This document shows, piece after piece, positions 23,014-29,413 of a stretch of 30,747 bases of DNA. The stretch's first letter is position 1, and every line of letters begins with the position of its first letter. The position numbers were made by a program, and so were the translations under genes. This stretch comes from a virus. The DNA lies in IMG/VR virus record IMGVR_UViG_3300036795_000066, positions 1 to 30,747 of that record; one strand, given 5' to 3'. The notes below the pieces were generated by a model. That model worked only from the letters and a program-made list of their open reading frames with translations, was not told where the DNA came from and did not search any database.

Positions 23014-25002
23014 CTACTGGGTCTCGTCGTGGAAGTCGAACAGCGCCTTGCACGCGTCGATGTCACCCGCGGCCGCGAGCCGGTTAGCCGCTTCCGCGAA
23101 CTTCGGCGAGTGGTGGGAGAACTCGAAGTCCCGTGAGGTCGTGCCACGCTTGGCGGCGAAGGTCAAGAACTGCTTGCGTTCAGCCGACTTGTTGGCCGTA
23201 CCAGAAGGCGCGACTGGCACCGACTCATCGCGCTTACCCGGCTTAGGTGCCGGAGCGGCTGTTCCCGCGTCGCCATCCCCGGCCGCACTACTGTTGATCG
23301 CGGAGGGGCCCGTCGGGTGAGGGTTCTGACCAGGCAAGTTCCCCGGCACTCCGAGCGGCTGGACCTTCACGTTCAGGAACGCGGGGCCCGTCGGGGTGTT
23401 CAGGAACGGCTGGTTGGCCTCCGGGAACTCGTACCGAGGGAGGTTGAGCTGGTCGCGGCCTTCGTTCAAGGTCTGCAACCCGGAGCCGGTGTACTGCACC
23501 AGTAGCGTCGCCTCGCGCTCTTCGTCCTCGTCGTCCAGACCGTGGAATCGGAACGTGACCTCAGGTGGCATGTCCAAGTAGTTAGCGGACACCTCGTTGA
23601 CCAGGTCGATGACCCACTGCGCGGTCGGCTTGGTGCCCCGTCGTAGCTGGCTGTCCTGCTCACCTTGTTGGTGGCCGCTGCCGCCCATGCCACCCATACC
23701 GTGGTTAGGCGTGAAGCCCAGGCTGGTCGGCAGCACCTCGAACGCGGCACAGATCAATCGAACTAGGTGCAGGTCGAAGTCAGAGGTGAACTTCGAGTCG
23801 TGGCTGGACGGGTAGTCAGCGGTGAAGCCGGCCGGCAAGAACCGAGCGCGGTGCCGCTCATTGGTGCGCCCGGACAAGTCATCGTTGAACACAGCCTCGT
23901 ATTGGCGCAGCTGTTCCGGCGTCATGGTCGTATCGACATTCACGATCATTTCCGGGGTCACACCGGCCGTGTACTCCGACCGCAGCCAGTCGAACCGCTT
24001 CAGCCACAGGTCAATGTCGGCCAGTGCCTGCTCCACGCAGGAGAACCCGTACGGGCCGCGCGTGCGCCGATTCCGGACCTTGTAGATGAGCGTGTCGGTG
24101 GCGGCCTGAAGCCCCGTCGTACGCCCATAGATCGCGGACACGAATTCGTGGTCGACCTGGTCCGGCGGGCTCTGGTTGTACTCGCCGCGCGGGAATCCCC
24201 ACAAGATTTGCTGGTAGGCGGCATACGGAGGCTGCGGCGTCGCACCACGGTTGTCCATCAGCGGCTTGATGGTGCTGGAGTCCAGCAATTCCAAGGAGTG
24301 CAGATCACCATTCAGCTGCAGGTGCGGATAGAGCGCAACCGCGTCCAGAACGAGCTGGTCTTCCAGCAGGGCACCGAGCCACTCGCTGAAGGTCCAGTTA
24401 TTGATCCGGTCGGGCTTGGTCCACCAGTTGTGCAAACGCTCGATGTCGTCGGCGTACTTCTCCTGCAGATCGGCGTTGACCGCGCGGTCGGAGGTGCCCT
24501 GACGCTGAGCCAGGTGCCGGGCGCGAGCTGAATCGATCCCGAAACTCCACTCCAGGCCCGTCACAGCGGCCTTGCACACCTCGATGCAGGCCCTCATGAT
24601 GCTGACCTGGTCGGAGGCGTCGCGCAGCACCGACCACGGGGTCGAGCGGGTCGTGGTGGTCTGCAGGTTCCAGGTGACCGGGTATTCCCACCGACGGGGA
24701 GCCGAGCGCCCAGAAGGCAGTGGCGGGTCCAGCGGAGCGGGGTAGAGGGGCTCACCGGGGCCGAAGTTGACATCGTTGAGCGGGCTGCGGGTCAGGGAGG
24801 CGTCGCCAGTGATAGCGGGGTTGCCCCGGGCCTGTAGCGCCTCTAGGTAGCCCGCGGTGACATTGGTGGCCTGCGCGCCTCGGGGGAGTTGGAGGGCCTT
24901 CTGCAGCTCCTCGCGGATGACGTCACGGACATCGTTCCCGACCACCTGGGGCAGGGCGTGCGGCTGAGCGGGCTGTGCGGGGCGGCGACGGCGACGAGAC
25001 AC
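23014..25002 (-). CDS. portal protein, 662 aa
   Basis: GTG at 25002 has AAAGGGG upstream. The N-terminus is basic (MSRRRRRPAQPAQPH). The core has segments typical of siphovirus portals: DASDQVSIMRACIEVCKAAV, WTKPDRINNWTFSEWLGALL, QLVLDAVALYPHLQLNGDLH, LLDSSTIKPLMDNRG, YGFSCVEQALADIDLWLKRF and VLPTSLGFTPNHG. The last 130 residues are a Pro/Gly-rich linker plus a short helical tail. The portal forms the dodecameric ring at the head vertex through which DNA passes. The gene is separated from the terminase by tRNAs and the plus-strand cassette, instead of following it directly as usual. Confidence 0.93.
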   Translation of the reverse strand: MSRRRRRPAQPAQPHALPQVVGNDVRDVIREELQKALQLPRGAQATNVTAGYLEALQARGNPAITGDASLTRSPLNDVNFGPGEPLYPAPLDPPLPSGRSAPRRWEYPVTWNLQTTTTRSTPWSVLRDASDQVSIMRACIEVCKAAVTGLEWSFGIDSARARHLAQRQGTSDRAVNADLQEKYADDIERLHNWWTKPDRINNWTFSEWLGALLEDQLVLDAVALYPHLQLNGDLHSLELLDSSTIKPLMDNRGATPQPPYAAYQQILWGFPRGEYNQSPPDQVDHEFVSAIYGRTTGLQAATDTLIYKVRNRRTRGPYGFSCVEQALADIDLWLKRFDWLRSEYTAGVTPEMIVNVDTTMTPEQLRQYEAVFNDDLSGRTNERHRARFLPAGFTADYPSSHDSKFTSDFDLHLVRLICAAFEVLPTSLGFTPNHGMGGMGGSGHQQGEQDSQLRRGTKPTAQWVIDLVNEVSANYLDMPPEVTFRFHGLDDEDEEREATLLVQYTGSGLQTLNEGRDQLNLPRYEFPEANQPFLNTPTGPAFLNVKVQPLGVPGNLPGQNPHPTGPSAINSSAAGDGDAGTAAPAPKPGKRDESVPVAPSGTANKSAERKQFLTFAAKRGTTSRDFEFSHHSPKFAEAANRLAAAGDIDACKALFDFHDETQ

Positions 25003-25017
25003 GAGAGATACGCCCCT

Positions 25018-25045
25018 TTCACTTTGCGCTAGATGGCGGTATGGT
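25018..25045 (+). promoter_or_regulatory. putative sigma-70 promoter for the plus-strand cassette
   Basis: TTCACT (25018-25023) and TATGGT (25040-25045) are separated by 16 bases. Each matches four of six consensus positions. It lies 50 bases before the first cassette gene, in the gap between divergent portal and cassette genes. Tandem copies of AACTCACTC (25062-25070 and 25071-25079) lie just downstream and could be an operator. Match-based only. Confidence 0.4.
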
Positions 25046-25094
25046 CTGTCCTAGGTCTTGCAACTCACTCAACTCACTCACTAAGGACGCACAC

Positions 25095-25580
25095 ATGAAG
25101 CTCTGGCCCTCGACGAACGGGCAGCTTGTAGCCACGCTGGTGGCGGTGGGAGCCGCGGTGGTTGGGGTTACGGCCACGGTTGTGCTGCTCAACCACCCCG
25201 TCAGCACCCCGGATACCACCGTCGCCAGTGCCGGCCCGTTGCACGCTCACTACGAGCAGGTCGGCTCCGAGAAGATCGCCATCTGCAACCCCACCGACGC
25301 CTCGGTCACCAACGACGGACGCGAAGGGGTAGCGGGCGAGGTGAACATCCAGGGTCCGGCCGTTGTCGACGTCACCGTCCACGGCCGAGGAGTCACCCGC
25401 CACGTCACTCAGCAGATCACCCTGGGCAGCCCCGGCATGACCTTCGACATCCCGGTCACAGCCCCGGCCGACTGGATCAAGATCGTTGCTCGATCCGGTG
25501 GCAACGCAGGTACCTGCCAGATGGTGCCTCCCACGTACCCGTCAGGCCTCCGCTCGAACTTGCTCGGGACGGTGGGCTGA
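25095..25580 (+). CDS. membrane-anchored secreted protein of an antisense cassette, 161 aa
   Basis: I start at ATG 25095 because AAGGA lies just upstream; the longer frame from 24975 reads back into portal. After a short N-terminus (MKLWPSTNGQ) there is one hydrophobic segment at residues 11-32, then an exported-looking domain. That domain has ICNPTDASVTN, VNIQGPAVVDVTVHGRGV and TFDIPVTAPADW, with two cysteines (C64 and C141) that could form a disulfide outside the cell. No lipobox is seen. It is oriented against the structural operon with its own putative promoter and a downstream hairpin. Such cassettes are often lysogenic conversion or exclusion genes. I do not recognise the family. Confidence 0.8.
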   Translation: MKLWPSTNGQLVATLVAVGAAVVGVTATVVLLNHPVSTPDTTVASAGPLHAHYEQVGSEKIAICNPTDASVTNDGREGVAGEVNIQGPAVVDVTVHGRGVTRHVTQQITLGSPGMTFDIPVTAPADWIKIVARSGGNAGTCQMVPPTYPSGLRSNLLGTVG

Positions 25581-25603
25581 TCTGGGTATGAGGAGGTGAT
25601 CGA

Positions 25604-25681
25604 ATGTCTGACGACGATCCGTACTACTGTCCGCACTGCGGGGTTAGCCCCTGTGCGCACCTAACCGAAGACTGCGGCTAG
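25604..25681 (+). CDS. 25-residue cysteine/histidine microprotein
   Basis: ATG at 25604 follows a near-perfect ribosome site, GAGGAGGTGAT, with good spacing. The product begins MSDDDPYYCPHCGVSP and ends CAHLTEDCG, with CPHC, a later C and H, and a final C, which could hold one zinc ion. Very short CPHCG.SPC proteins are common in actinobacteria and their phages, as I recall. It is 23 bases after the stop of the secreted protein gene and just before the terminator hairpin, so both are probably one transcript. The strength of the ribosome site supports it despite its size. Confidence 0.7.
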   Translation: MSDDDPYYCPHCGVSPCAHLTEDCG

Positions 25682-25688
25682 ACAGCGA

Positions 25689-25727
25689 AGAACCCCCGTC
25701 GGTGCGGCTAGTCACGACGGGGGTTCT
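25689..25727. terminator. bidirectional hairpin between the plus cassette and the tRNA genes
   Basis: AGAACCCCCGTCG (25689-25701) pairs perfectly with CGACGGGGGTTCT (25715-25727), 13 bp with a 13-base loop. It sits 7 bases after the microprotein stop and 4 bases before the tRNA-Phe 3' end, so it can end both converging transcripts. The minus-strand side is followed by TTCTTCG, slightly U-rich. Confidence 0.8.
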
Positions 25728-25731
25728 CCCG

Positions 25732-25803
25732 TGGCCAGGGGTGGAATTGAACCACCGACCCCACGCTTTTCAGGCGTGTGCTCTGCCAGCTGAGCTACCA
25801 GGC
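25732..25803 (-). tRNA. tRNA-Phe (GAA), imperfect acceptor stem
   Basis: The minus strand folds as a cloverleaf: D arm GCTC-AGCTGGCA-GAGC, anticodon stem CACGC/GCGTG with loop CTGAAAA (anticodon GAA), T arm GGTGG-TTCAATT-CCACC. The acceptor GGCCTGG has only CTGGCC left opposite it once the T stem is taken, so one base seems to be missing, and one T-T mismatch is present. The gene is 72 bases. No CCA is encoded. It could be functional with a distorted stem, degenerate, or affected by a one-base sequence error. Confidence 0.85.
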
Positions 25804-25804
25804 C

Positions 25805-25880
25805 CTGGTGTCGAGGGCAGGACTCGAACCTGCATATCTCTGCTTTACAGGCAGTTGACTTACCTATCGCCCACCTCGAC
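25805..25880 (-). tRNA. tRNA-Tyr (GTA) with encoded CCA
   Basis: The acceptor GTCGAGG pairs perfectly with CCTCGAC, followed by discriminator A and CCA at 25807-25805. The anticodon loop is CTGTAAA (anticodon GTA), and the T arm is GCAGG-TTCGAGT-CCTGC. The D stem is three pairs (GGC/GTC). The variable loop is short, unlike bacterial tRNA-Tyr, which is normally class II. Its CCA lies 1 base from the next tRNA, so the transcript must be cut between them. Confidence 0.88.
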
Positions 25881-25885
25881 AAGAG

Positions 25886-25959
25886 TACTCTCGGAGGGAG
25901 TCGAACCCCCAACCTCCTGATCTTGAGTCAGGCGCCTCTGCCAATTGGGCCACGAGGGC
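25886..25959 (-). tRNA. tRNA with Leu anticodon CAA, short variable arm
   Basis: Anticodon stem CCTGA/TCAGG encloses CTCAAGA, giving anticodon CAA (reads UUG). T arm is GGGGG-TTCGACT-CCCTC. The acceptor GCCCTCG pairs with CGAGAGT with one mismatch and a terminal G-T pair; discriminator A. The variable region is five bases (AGGTT), although bacterial tRNA-Leu normally has a long variable arm, so amino-acid identity needs care. Confidence 0.85.
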
Positions 25960-25960
25960 G

Positions 25961-26034
25961 GGCCCCTGGAGGGATTCGAACTCTCACTGACCAGAACCTA
26001 AATCTGGCGCCTCTAACCGTTGGGCTACAGGGGC
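25961..26034 (-). tRNA. tRNA with Leu anticodon TAG, short variable arm
   Basis: The acceptor GCCCCTG pairs perfectly with CAGGGGC. Anticodon stem CCAGA/TCTGG encloses TTTAGGT, giving anticodon TAG (reads CUA and CUG). T arm is GAGAG-TTCGAAT-CCCTC with one mismatch. The variable region is five bases and the discriminator is C, whereas LeuRS substrates have A73 and a long arm. Charging with leucine is therefore uncertain. It is one base from the CAA tRNA. Confidence 0.85.
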
Positions 26035-26039
26035 GGGGC

Positions 26040-26070
26040 TACCCCGGTCCACGAGCCCCGGACCGGGGTA
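26040..26070. terminator. GC-rich hairpin upstream of the tRNA cluster
   Basis: TACCCCGGTCC (26040-26050) pairs perfectly with GGACCGGGGTA (26060-26070), 11 bp with a 9-base loop, 6 bases before the first tRNA. No U-run follows. It could limit read-through from the terminase genes or help processing of the tRNA precursor. Confidence 0.5.
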
Positions 26071-26142
26071 CTTACGTAGCTCTGGCCGCTGGGTCGAGCG
26101 GGGATCCCCCAGGTGCTACGTCGTTACGGTAGCAGAGTGCCG

Positions 26143-26415
26143 CTAGCTCTTTAAGGAGGCCTTGTCGTCCTTCTCATCAGCCTTCTTGGCCTTGAGTTCC
26201 TCATACTTAGCTAGCGAGACGAACGGGTCCATCGAATCCCCGGGGTGCTGACTGCGCACGAGCTGCTCACCCCGGAACGTCGACCAGAACGTCTCGATGT
26301 CAGCCTCATCACGCTCAGCTTGGTCCTTGGCTTCCTGTTCGGCCGCTTCGCGCTCCTTGCGCTGGTCAGCGGTCTCCTTGGTGGCGGTGTCCTGCTTGGT
26401 GTCCGTGTCCGACAT
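26143..26415 (-). CDS. small highly charged protein, 90 aa
   Basis: ATG 26415 has GGGGAG five bases upstream. About half of the residues are Lys, Glu, Asp, Arg or Gln (for example KETADQRKEREAAEQEAKDQ), predicting a long helix or coiled coil. A central segment, FWSTFRGEQLVRSQHPG, and a Lys-rich tail ADEKDDKASLKS follow. There is no family I recognise. Its place between terminase-linked genes and tRNAs gives little clue. It is probably cytoplasmic and could be an assembly helper. Confidence 0.7.
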   Translation of the reverse strand: MSDTDTKQDTATKETADQRKEREAAEQEAKDQAERDEADIETFWSTFRGEQLVRSQHPGDSMDPFVSLAKYEELKAKKADEKDDKASLKS

Positions 26416-26464
26416 TGCTACTCCCCATCATCAGGTGGTGGCGGAGACAGCGTTCCCGTCGGGA

Positions 26465-26665
26465 CTAGCCGGTAAACCCAGCGTGGCTGTAGATCACGCC
26501 TACGTTCCCCCAAAGGAGGGAGATTCCGTAGAGGATGCCGGCCACTCCGAGCCACAGACCCCACCCGAGTTGCGGCGGGAGCCACGCCGGATGCGGAACC
26601 AGGTAGAGCCCGGTGCCGATGAGTGAGAACACCAGTGCGAGCGCGCACAAGACGATGCCGGTCAC
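26465..26665 (-). CDS. small two-helix membrane protein, 66 aa
   Basis: I start at GTG 26665, whose first base is the last of the upstream TAG stop (TAGTG), giving tight coupling. The frame is open further upstream, but that part overlaps the membrane gene at 26665-26817 in another frame. Two hydrophobic segments are seen, residues 1-23 (VTGIVLCALALVFSLIGTGL) and 34-53 (WGLWLGVAGILYGISLL). The function is not known. The overlapping alternative frame to 26418 is Arg/Ser-rich and looks like a shadow. Confidence 0.65.
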   Translation of the reverse strand: MTGIVLCALALVFSLIGTGLYLVPHPAWLPPQLGWGLWLGVAGILYGISLLWGNVGVIYSHAGFTG

Positions 26666-26817
26666 TAGTACCAGCGCCTTCCACCGACCGGGTGGCCCAC
26701 CGAGCCGAGCAGAAACAACACCAGCCCGACAACCAGCAGGATGCCACCAACGGTGTAGAGGATCGAGAGGCCAGTCAGCCACCCGATCAGGAGCAGAATC
26801 ACGCCTAGCACGATCAT
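26665..26817 (-). CDS. 50-residue membrane protein, DUF6131-like
   Basis: ATG 26817 is chosen because AAAGG lies 6 bases upstream and the product then begins MIVLGVILLLIGWLTGLSIL. The whole chain is two hydrophobic helices with a short polar turn, ending GHPVGGRRWY. This size and the 'G.VGGRR.Y' ending match small actinobacterial membrane proteins I recall as DUF6131, of unknown function. It is coupled to the next membrane gene by TAGTG and lies 75 bases after the terminase gene. Confidence 0.75.
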   Translation of the reverse strand: MIVLGVILLLIGWLTGLSILYTVGGILLVVGLVLFLLGSVGHPVGGRRWY

Positions 26818-26892
26818 TTCAGACCTTTCACCGCGCATCAGGGGGCTAAGGCTGGTATTCCCTGAGTTGAGCCAGGTCAAACGGACCGTTGA

Positions 26893-28317
26893 TCAGCCGA
26901 CCGCCGACAGCATCATGGGCTTGCCACAGTGCTTGCACACCGTCGCCGCGCGCCCGTTGATCCCGGTGCAGCTCGAACATTCGCTGCTGATCGAGTTCAG
27001 GAAGATCAGCGCACTGTTGCCCACCGACAGCTCCGTGGCCGCCCAGACCAGAGCGTCCAGGTTGTCCGGGCTCTCGGTGGTGTCCGGGGTGAACGCGCAC
27101 ATCTGGTCTTCCAGCTCGGGCAGGCTCCCGACGATGTGGCCGCGGCCCTGTTCCCAGAGCGCCGAGATCGGCTCCGCCCGAACGATCTTTCCTCGGGTGG
27201 CCCGTACTGACTTATAGGGCACCGTCGGATCGACCGTACGCAGCAGGTTCTCGATGTAGTCGCCACCGTTGTTGACCTCAGCGACAATCCGGTCGGCGTG
27301 CCAATCCCGGTACATCTGCACGGCCTTAGTCATGCACGAGCGCGGCGTACCCTTCATGGTCTCGTCCTGCAACACGTAGAGGTGCCCCGCGTTGTCCCGG
27401 CCGGCGACCACAATGCCAGTGAAGTCGCTCTTCTCGCCCGAGGTCGTCGCCGGGTCTACCCCGACCACAATCCGCACCAAAGGCGGGAACTTGTCGACCC
27501 GCGTGTCATCAATCATGTCGCGGTTCCACAGGGCGCCTTCAACATCATCGAGGAGTTCACCCTCAAGCTCCTGGCGGCCCATTCGCGTGCCTTCATAACG
27601 GGCCTTCAGCTCAGCCAGCGCCACCTGGGAGAGGTTGTCCGCGTTATCCCAGGTACGCCCACGAATAACCCGCACCGAGCCGTCTGTACGCGCCAGCAGT
27701 TCCTTGAGTAGCTTCACCGGGCGCGGCGTCGTCGTGACCACCACCGTGGGTCGTTCACCGATCCGCAGCGCCGGCATGAGGCTCTCACCCCACAGATCGT
27801 CGGCGTGCGCCATGGAGGCCAGCTCGTCGATCCAGGCCCCGGAGAGGTTCGCGCCACGCAGCCGGTCCGGTCGGTCAGCCGAGTAGCCATAGATCTTGGA
27901 GCCGTTAGTCAATCGAACAGTCAGGTCGGAGGCGTTGCAGCTATCGAGTTCGCCAGGCAGCAGCGCGCGCAGGATTCCGGACTGACCTTCGATACAGACC
28001 TTGCGACAGTCCCGCCACGTCGGTGCGACCACAGCCCATTCCGTGTCCGGGTTGGTCGCGGCCTGCTCAGCCAGCCAGTTACTCCCCGTGGCGCTTTTGC
28101 CCCAGCCACGTCCGGCCAGGTACAGGTGCACCGAGGCGGAGGTCTCAGCGGCGTTGGGGATGCGCTGGTCGTCTCGCGCGGAGGTGTGCCAGGGACGGGG
28201 GCGCTTCGGAGCGTGCTTGGCCAGGAGCTTCTGGTACTCGGCGACGCGCAGGCGCAGCTCAGCCAGCTCTTGGAGCTTCTCCAGCGGAGCTTCGACCTTG
28301 GGGGGTTCGTTGCCCAC
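26893..28317 (-). CDS. terminase large subunit, 474 aa
   Basis: GTG 28317 has AAGGAGGTG upstream. The ATPase half shows Walker A AGRGWGKS (residues 68-75), Walker B WIDELA (162-167) and a coupling-type VVVTTTPRP (192-200). The nuclease half shows the acidic set GVDPATT (D288), AEVNN (E347) and DNLDALVWA (D421). Together these package and cut phage DNA at the portal. Unusually, the C-terminus carries C447, C450, C461 and C464 (CSSC...CKHCGKP), a zinc ribbon that may contact DNA, the portal or a partner. No small terminase subunit is evident beside it. Confidence 0.96.
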   Translation of the reverse strand: MGNEPPKVEAPLEKLQELAELRLRVAEYQKLLAKHAPKRPRPWHTSARDDQRIPNAAETSASVHLYLAGRGWGKSATGSNWLAEQAATNPDTEWAVVAPTWRDCRKVCIEGQSGILRALLPGELDSCNASDLTVRLTNGSKIYGYSADRPDRLRGANLSGAWIDELASMAHADDLWGESLMPALRIGERPTVVVTTTPRPVKLLKELLARTDGSVRVIRGRTWDNADNLSQVALAELKARYEGTRMGRQELEGELLDDVEGALWNRDMIDDTRVDKFPPLVRIVVGVDPATTSGEKSDFTGIVVAGRDNAGHLYVLQDETMKGTPRSCMTKAVQMYRDWHADRIVAEVNNGGDYIENLLRTVDPTVPYKSVRATRGKIVRAEPISALWEQGRGHIVGSLPELEDQMCAFTPDTTESPDNLDALVWAATELSVGNSALIFLNSISSECSSCTGINGRAATVCKHCGKPMMLSAVG

Positions 28318-28339
28318 GGCGGCACCTCCTTCGAGGATA

Positions 28340-28368
28340 TTGGAGCGGGACTTGCGACGAGGTATAGC
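28340..28368 (+). promoter_or_regulatory. putative promoter for the three-gene plus operon
   Basis: TTGGAG (28340-28345) and TATAGC (28363-28368) are 17 bases apart, 18 bases before the ATG at 28387. The -10 box matches four of six and the -35 only three of six positions. It lies in the gap between divergent terminase and plus-strand genes. Weak, match-based call. Confidence 0.35.
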
Positions 28369-28386
28369 TTCAGGTACTGTTCAGGC

Positions 28387-28833
28387 ATGAGTACAAGCAC
28401 TGATGTGGGTCTGAAGACCTTCGAGAACCGACTGCGTCGTAACGCCAAGCGCCGGGGCTTCCTGCTGGTCAAGTCCGCGCGTCGTGATCCCTACGCCCAC
28501 GACTTCGGCCTGTACGTGATGGTGTCGGACGGAGGGGGTCGCGCCGGGCGTGTTCGAGGCGGAAACGAGCAGGTCGAGGCGATGTTCGCTCGCGGCGAAG
28601 GCCGAACCATGGTGGAGATCGCCGAGACGCTGAACCTGATGGCGGTCCGGGAGGAAGGCGGGGGTGGCTACTTCAGCGCGGGAGCCATCAGCGACATGGT
28701 CCGAAGGGCCAAGATCGCGGTACTGGAGGAACTGGTCGGGGCGGCGTCGGCTGACTCAGGCTTTACGGTCCAGGACGCGGTTGACTGGGCGGAGTGCGCG
28801 GTGGCGAAGATCAAAAGAGAGGGAGCGTCGTAA
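28387..28833 (+). CDS. phage protein of unknown function with HTH-like segment, 148 aa
   Basis: I start at ATG 28387; the frame is open far upstream, but that part is antisense to the terminase. The N-terminal FENRLRRNAKRRGFLLVKSA then RRDPYAHDFGLYVMVSD is a short motif seen in many small actinophage proteins, as I recall. Residues about 73-110 (TMVEIAETLNLMAVREE ... AISDMVRRAKIAV) look like a helix-turn-helix. It might be a DNA-binding regulator or a small terminase analogue, given its place beside the large subunit; neither is shown. The stop overlaps the next start as TAATG. Confidence 0.75.
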   Translation: MSTSTDVGLKTFENRLRRNAKRRGFLLVKSARRDPYAHDFGLYVMVSDGGGRAGRVRGGNEQVEAMFARGEGRTMVEIAETLNLMAVREEGGGGYFSAGAISDMVRRAKIAVLEELVGAASADSGFTVQDAVDWAECAVAKIKREGAS

Positions 28834-29222
28834 TGCTGTTCTGGATGATTCGTCGTACGGTGCCTCGTCGGGCCGACCCTGCTGGCTGCGCGGTGGTGGT
28901 GTTGACGTTCGCCGTGCTCGCGGTACTCGGTGTTGTCGTCAGGATCGTGCGGTCGGTGTCGGAGGCTGGGTGGGGTCCGCTGCTCGTGATCGGTGTCGGG
29001 GTCGTGGGGGTCATCGGGTTGGCGATACTCGGAGCGCGGATGGCCCCTCCACCTGGACCGCCCCTGGTCCCCTACCGACCGCCGCGACCGCCTAAGCCTC
29101 CGCTGCCCCCGGTACCGCCCGAACCTTCGCCGGACCTGCCTGTTGTGAAGCCGTCTACAGGCTCTGGTTCGGGGCGTCAACCGCAGCATCGCCCGCAGGC
29201 CTGGTATTCGGACCGGCGTTGA
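28833..29222 (+). CDS. two-helix membrane protein with proline-rich tail, 129 aa
   Basis: ATG 28833 overlaps the upstream stop (TAATG) and has GAGGGAG before it. Hydrophobic helices lie at about residues 19-39 (GCAVVVLTFAVLAVLGVVV) and 48-68 (PLLVIGVGVVGVIGLAILGA). Residues 71-107 are very proline-rich (PYRPPRPPKPPLPPVPPEP), then a Ser/Gly/Gln-rich end. The tail probably faces one side of the host membrane and could bind protein partners. The function is unknown. It is the middle gene of a coupled three-gene unit. Confidence 0.75.
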   Translation: MLFWMIRRTVPRRADPAGCAVVVLTFAVLAVLGVVVRIVRSVSEAGWGPLLVIGVGVVGVIGLAILGARMAPPPGPPLVPYRPPRPPKPPLPPVPPEPSPDLPVVKPSTGSGSGRQPQHRPQAWYSDRR

Positions 29223-29413
29223 TGACGACACCTGAACCCGAAGTCGCCTACCCCAACCTACGCACGCAGTGCCACAACTGCCACGGCCACGGAAGCTACG
29301 GGGTTCCTCGGTTGGCGATGAGCGCGGGTCGTCTGGTCGAGGGCTACGAACGCAAGGAATGCCCGGACTGTGAGGGCCACGGCTGGTTGGTGGGGTTTCA
29401 GATCCCGATGTAG
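29222..29413 (+). CDS. small DnaJ-type zinc finger protein, 63 aa
   Basis: ATG 29222 overlaps the previous stop (TGATG). Two CxxCxGxG motifs are present: CHNCHGHG at residues 17-24 and CPDCEGHG at 47-54. One pair of such motifs makes one zinc site in DnaJ. There is no J domain. Free-standing proteins of this type are common in actinophages and may act as chaperone-like or nucleic-acid-binding adaptors. Its TAG abuts the stop of the convergent exonuclease gene, leaving no room for a terminator. Confidence 0.8.
   Translation: MTTPEPEVAYPNLRTQCHNCHGHGSYGVPRLAMSAGRLVEGYERKECPDCEGHGWLVGFQIPM

Noticed and set aside
25961-26034. Amber suppressor tRNA
   Set aside because: The anticodon is TAG (UAG in RNA), which reads CUA/CUG; an amber suppressor would need anticodon CUA.
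26418-26750. 110-residue minus-strand frame overlapping the small membrane gene
   Set aside because: The overlapping frame encodes two clear membrane helices and is coupled by TAGTG; this one is Arg/Ser-rich with no structure.
27805-28386. Upstream extension of the 28387 gene across the terminase start
   Set aside because: The extension is antisense to the conserved terminase N-terminus, and the protein motif begins near ATG 28387.
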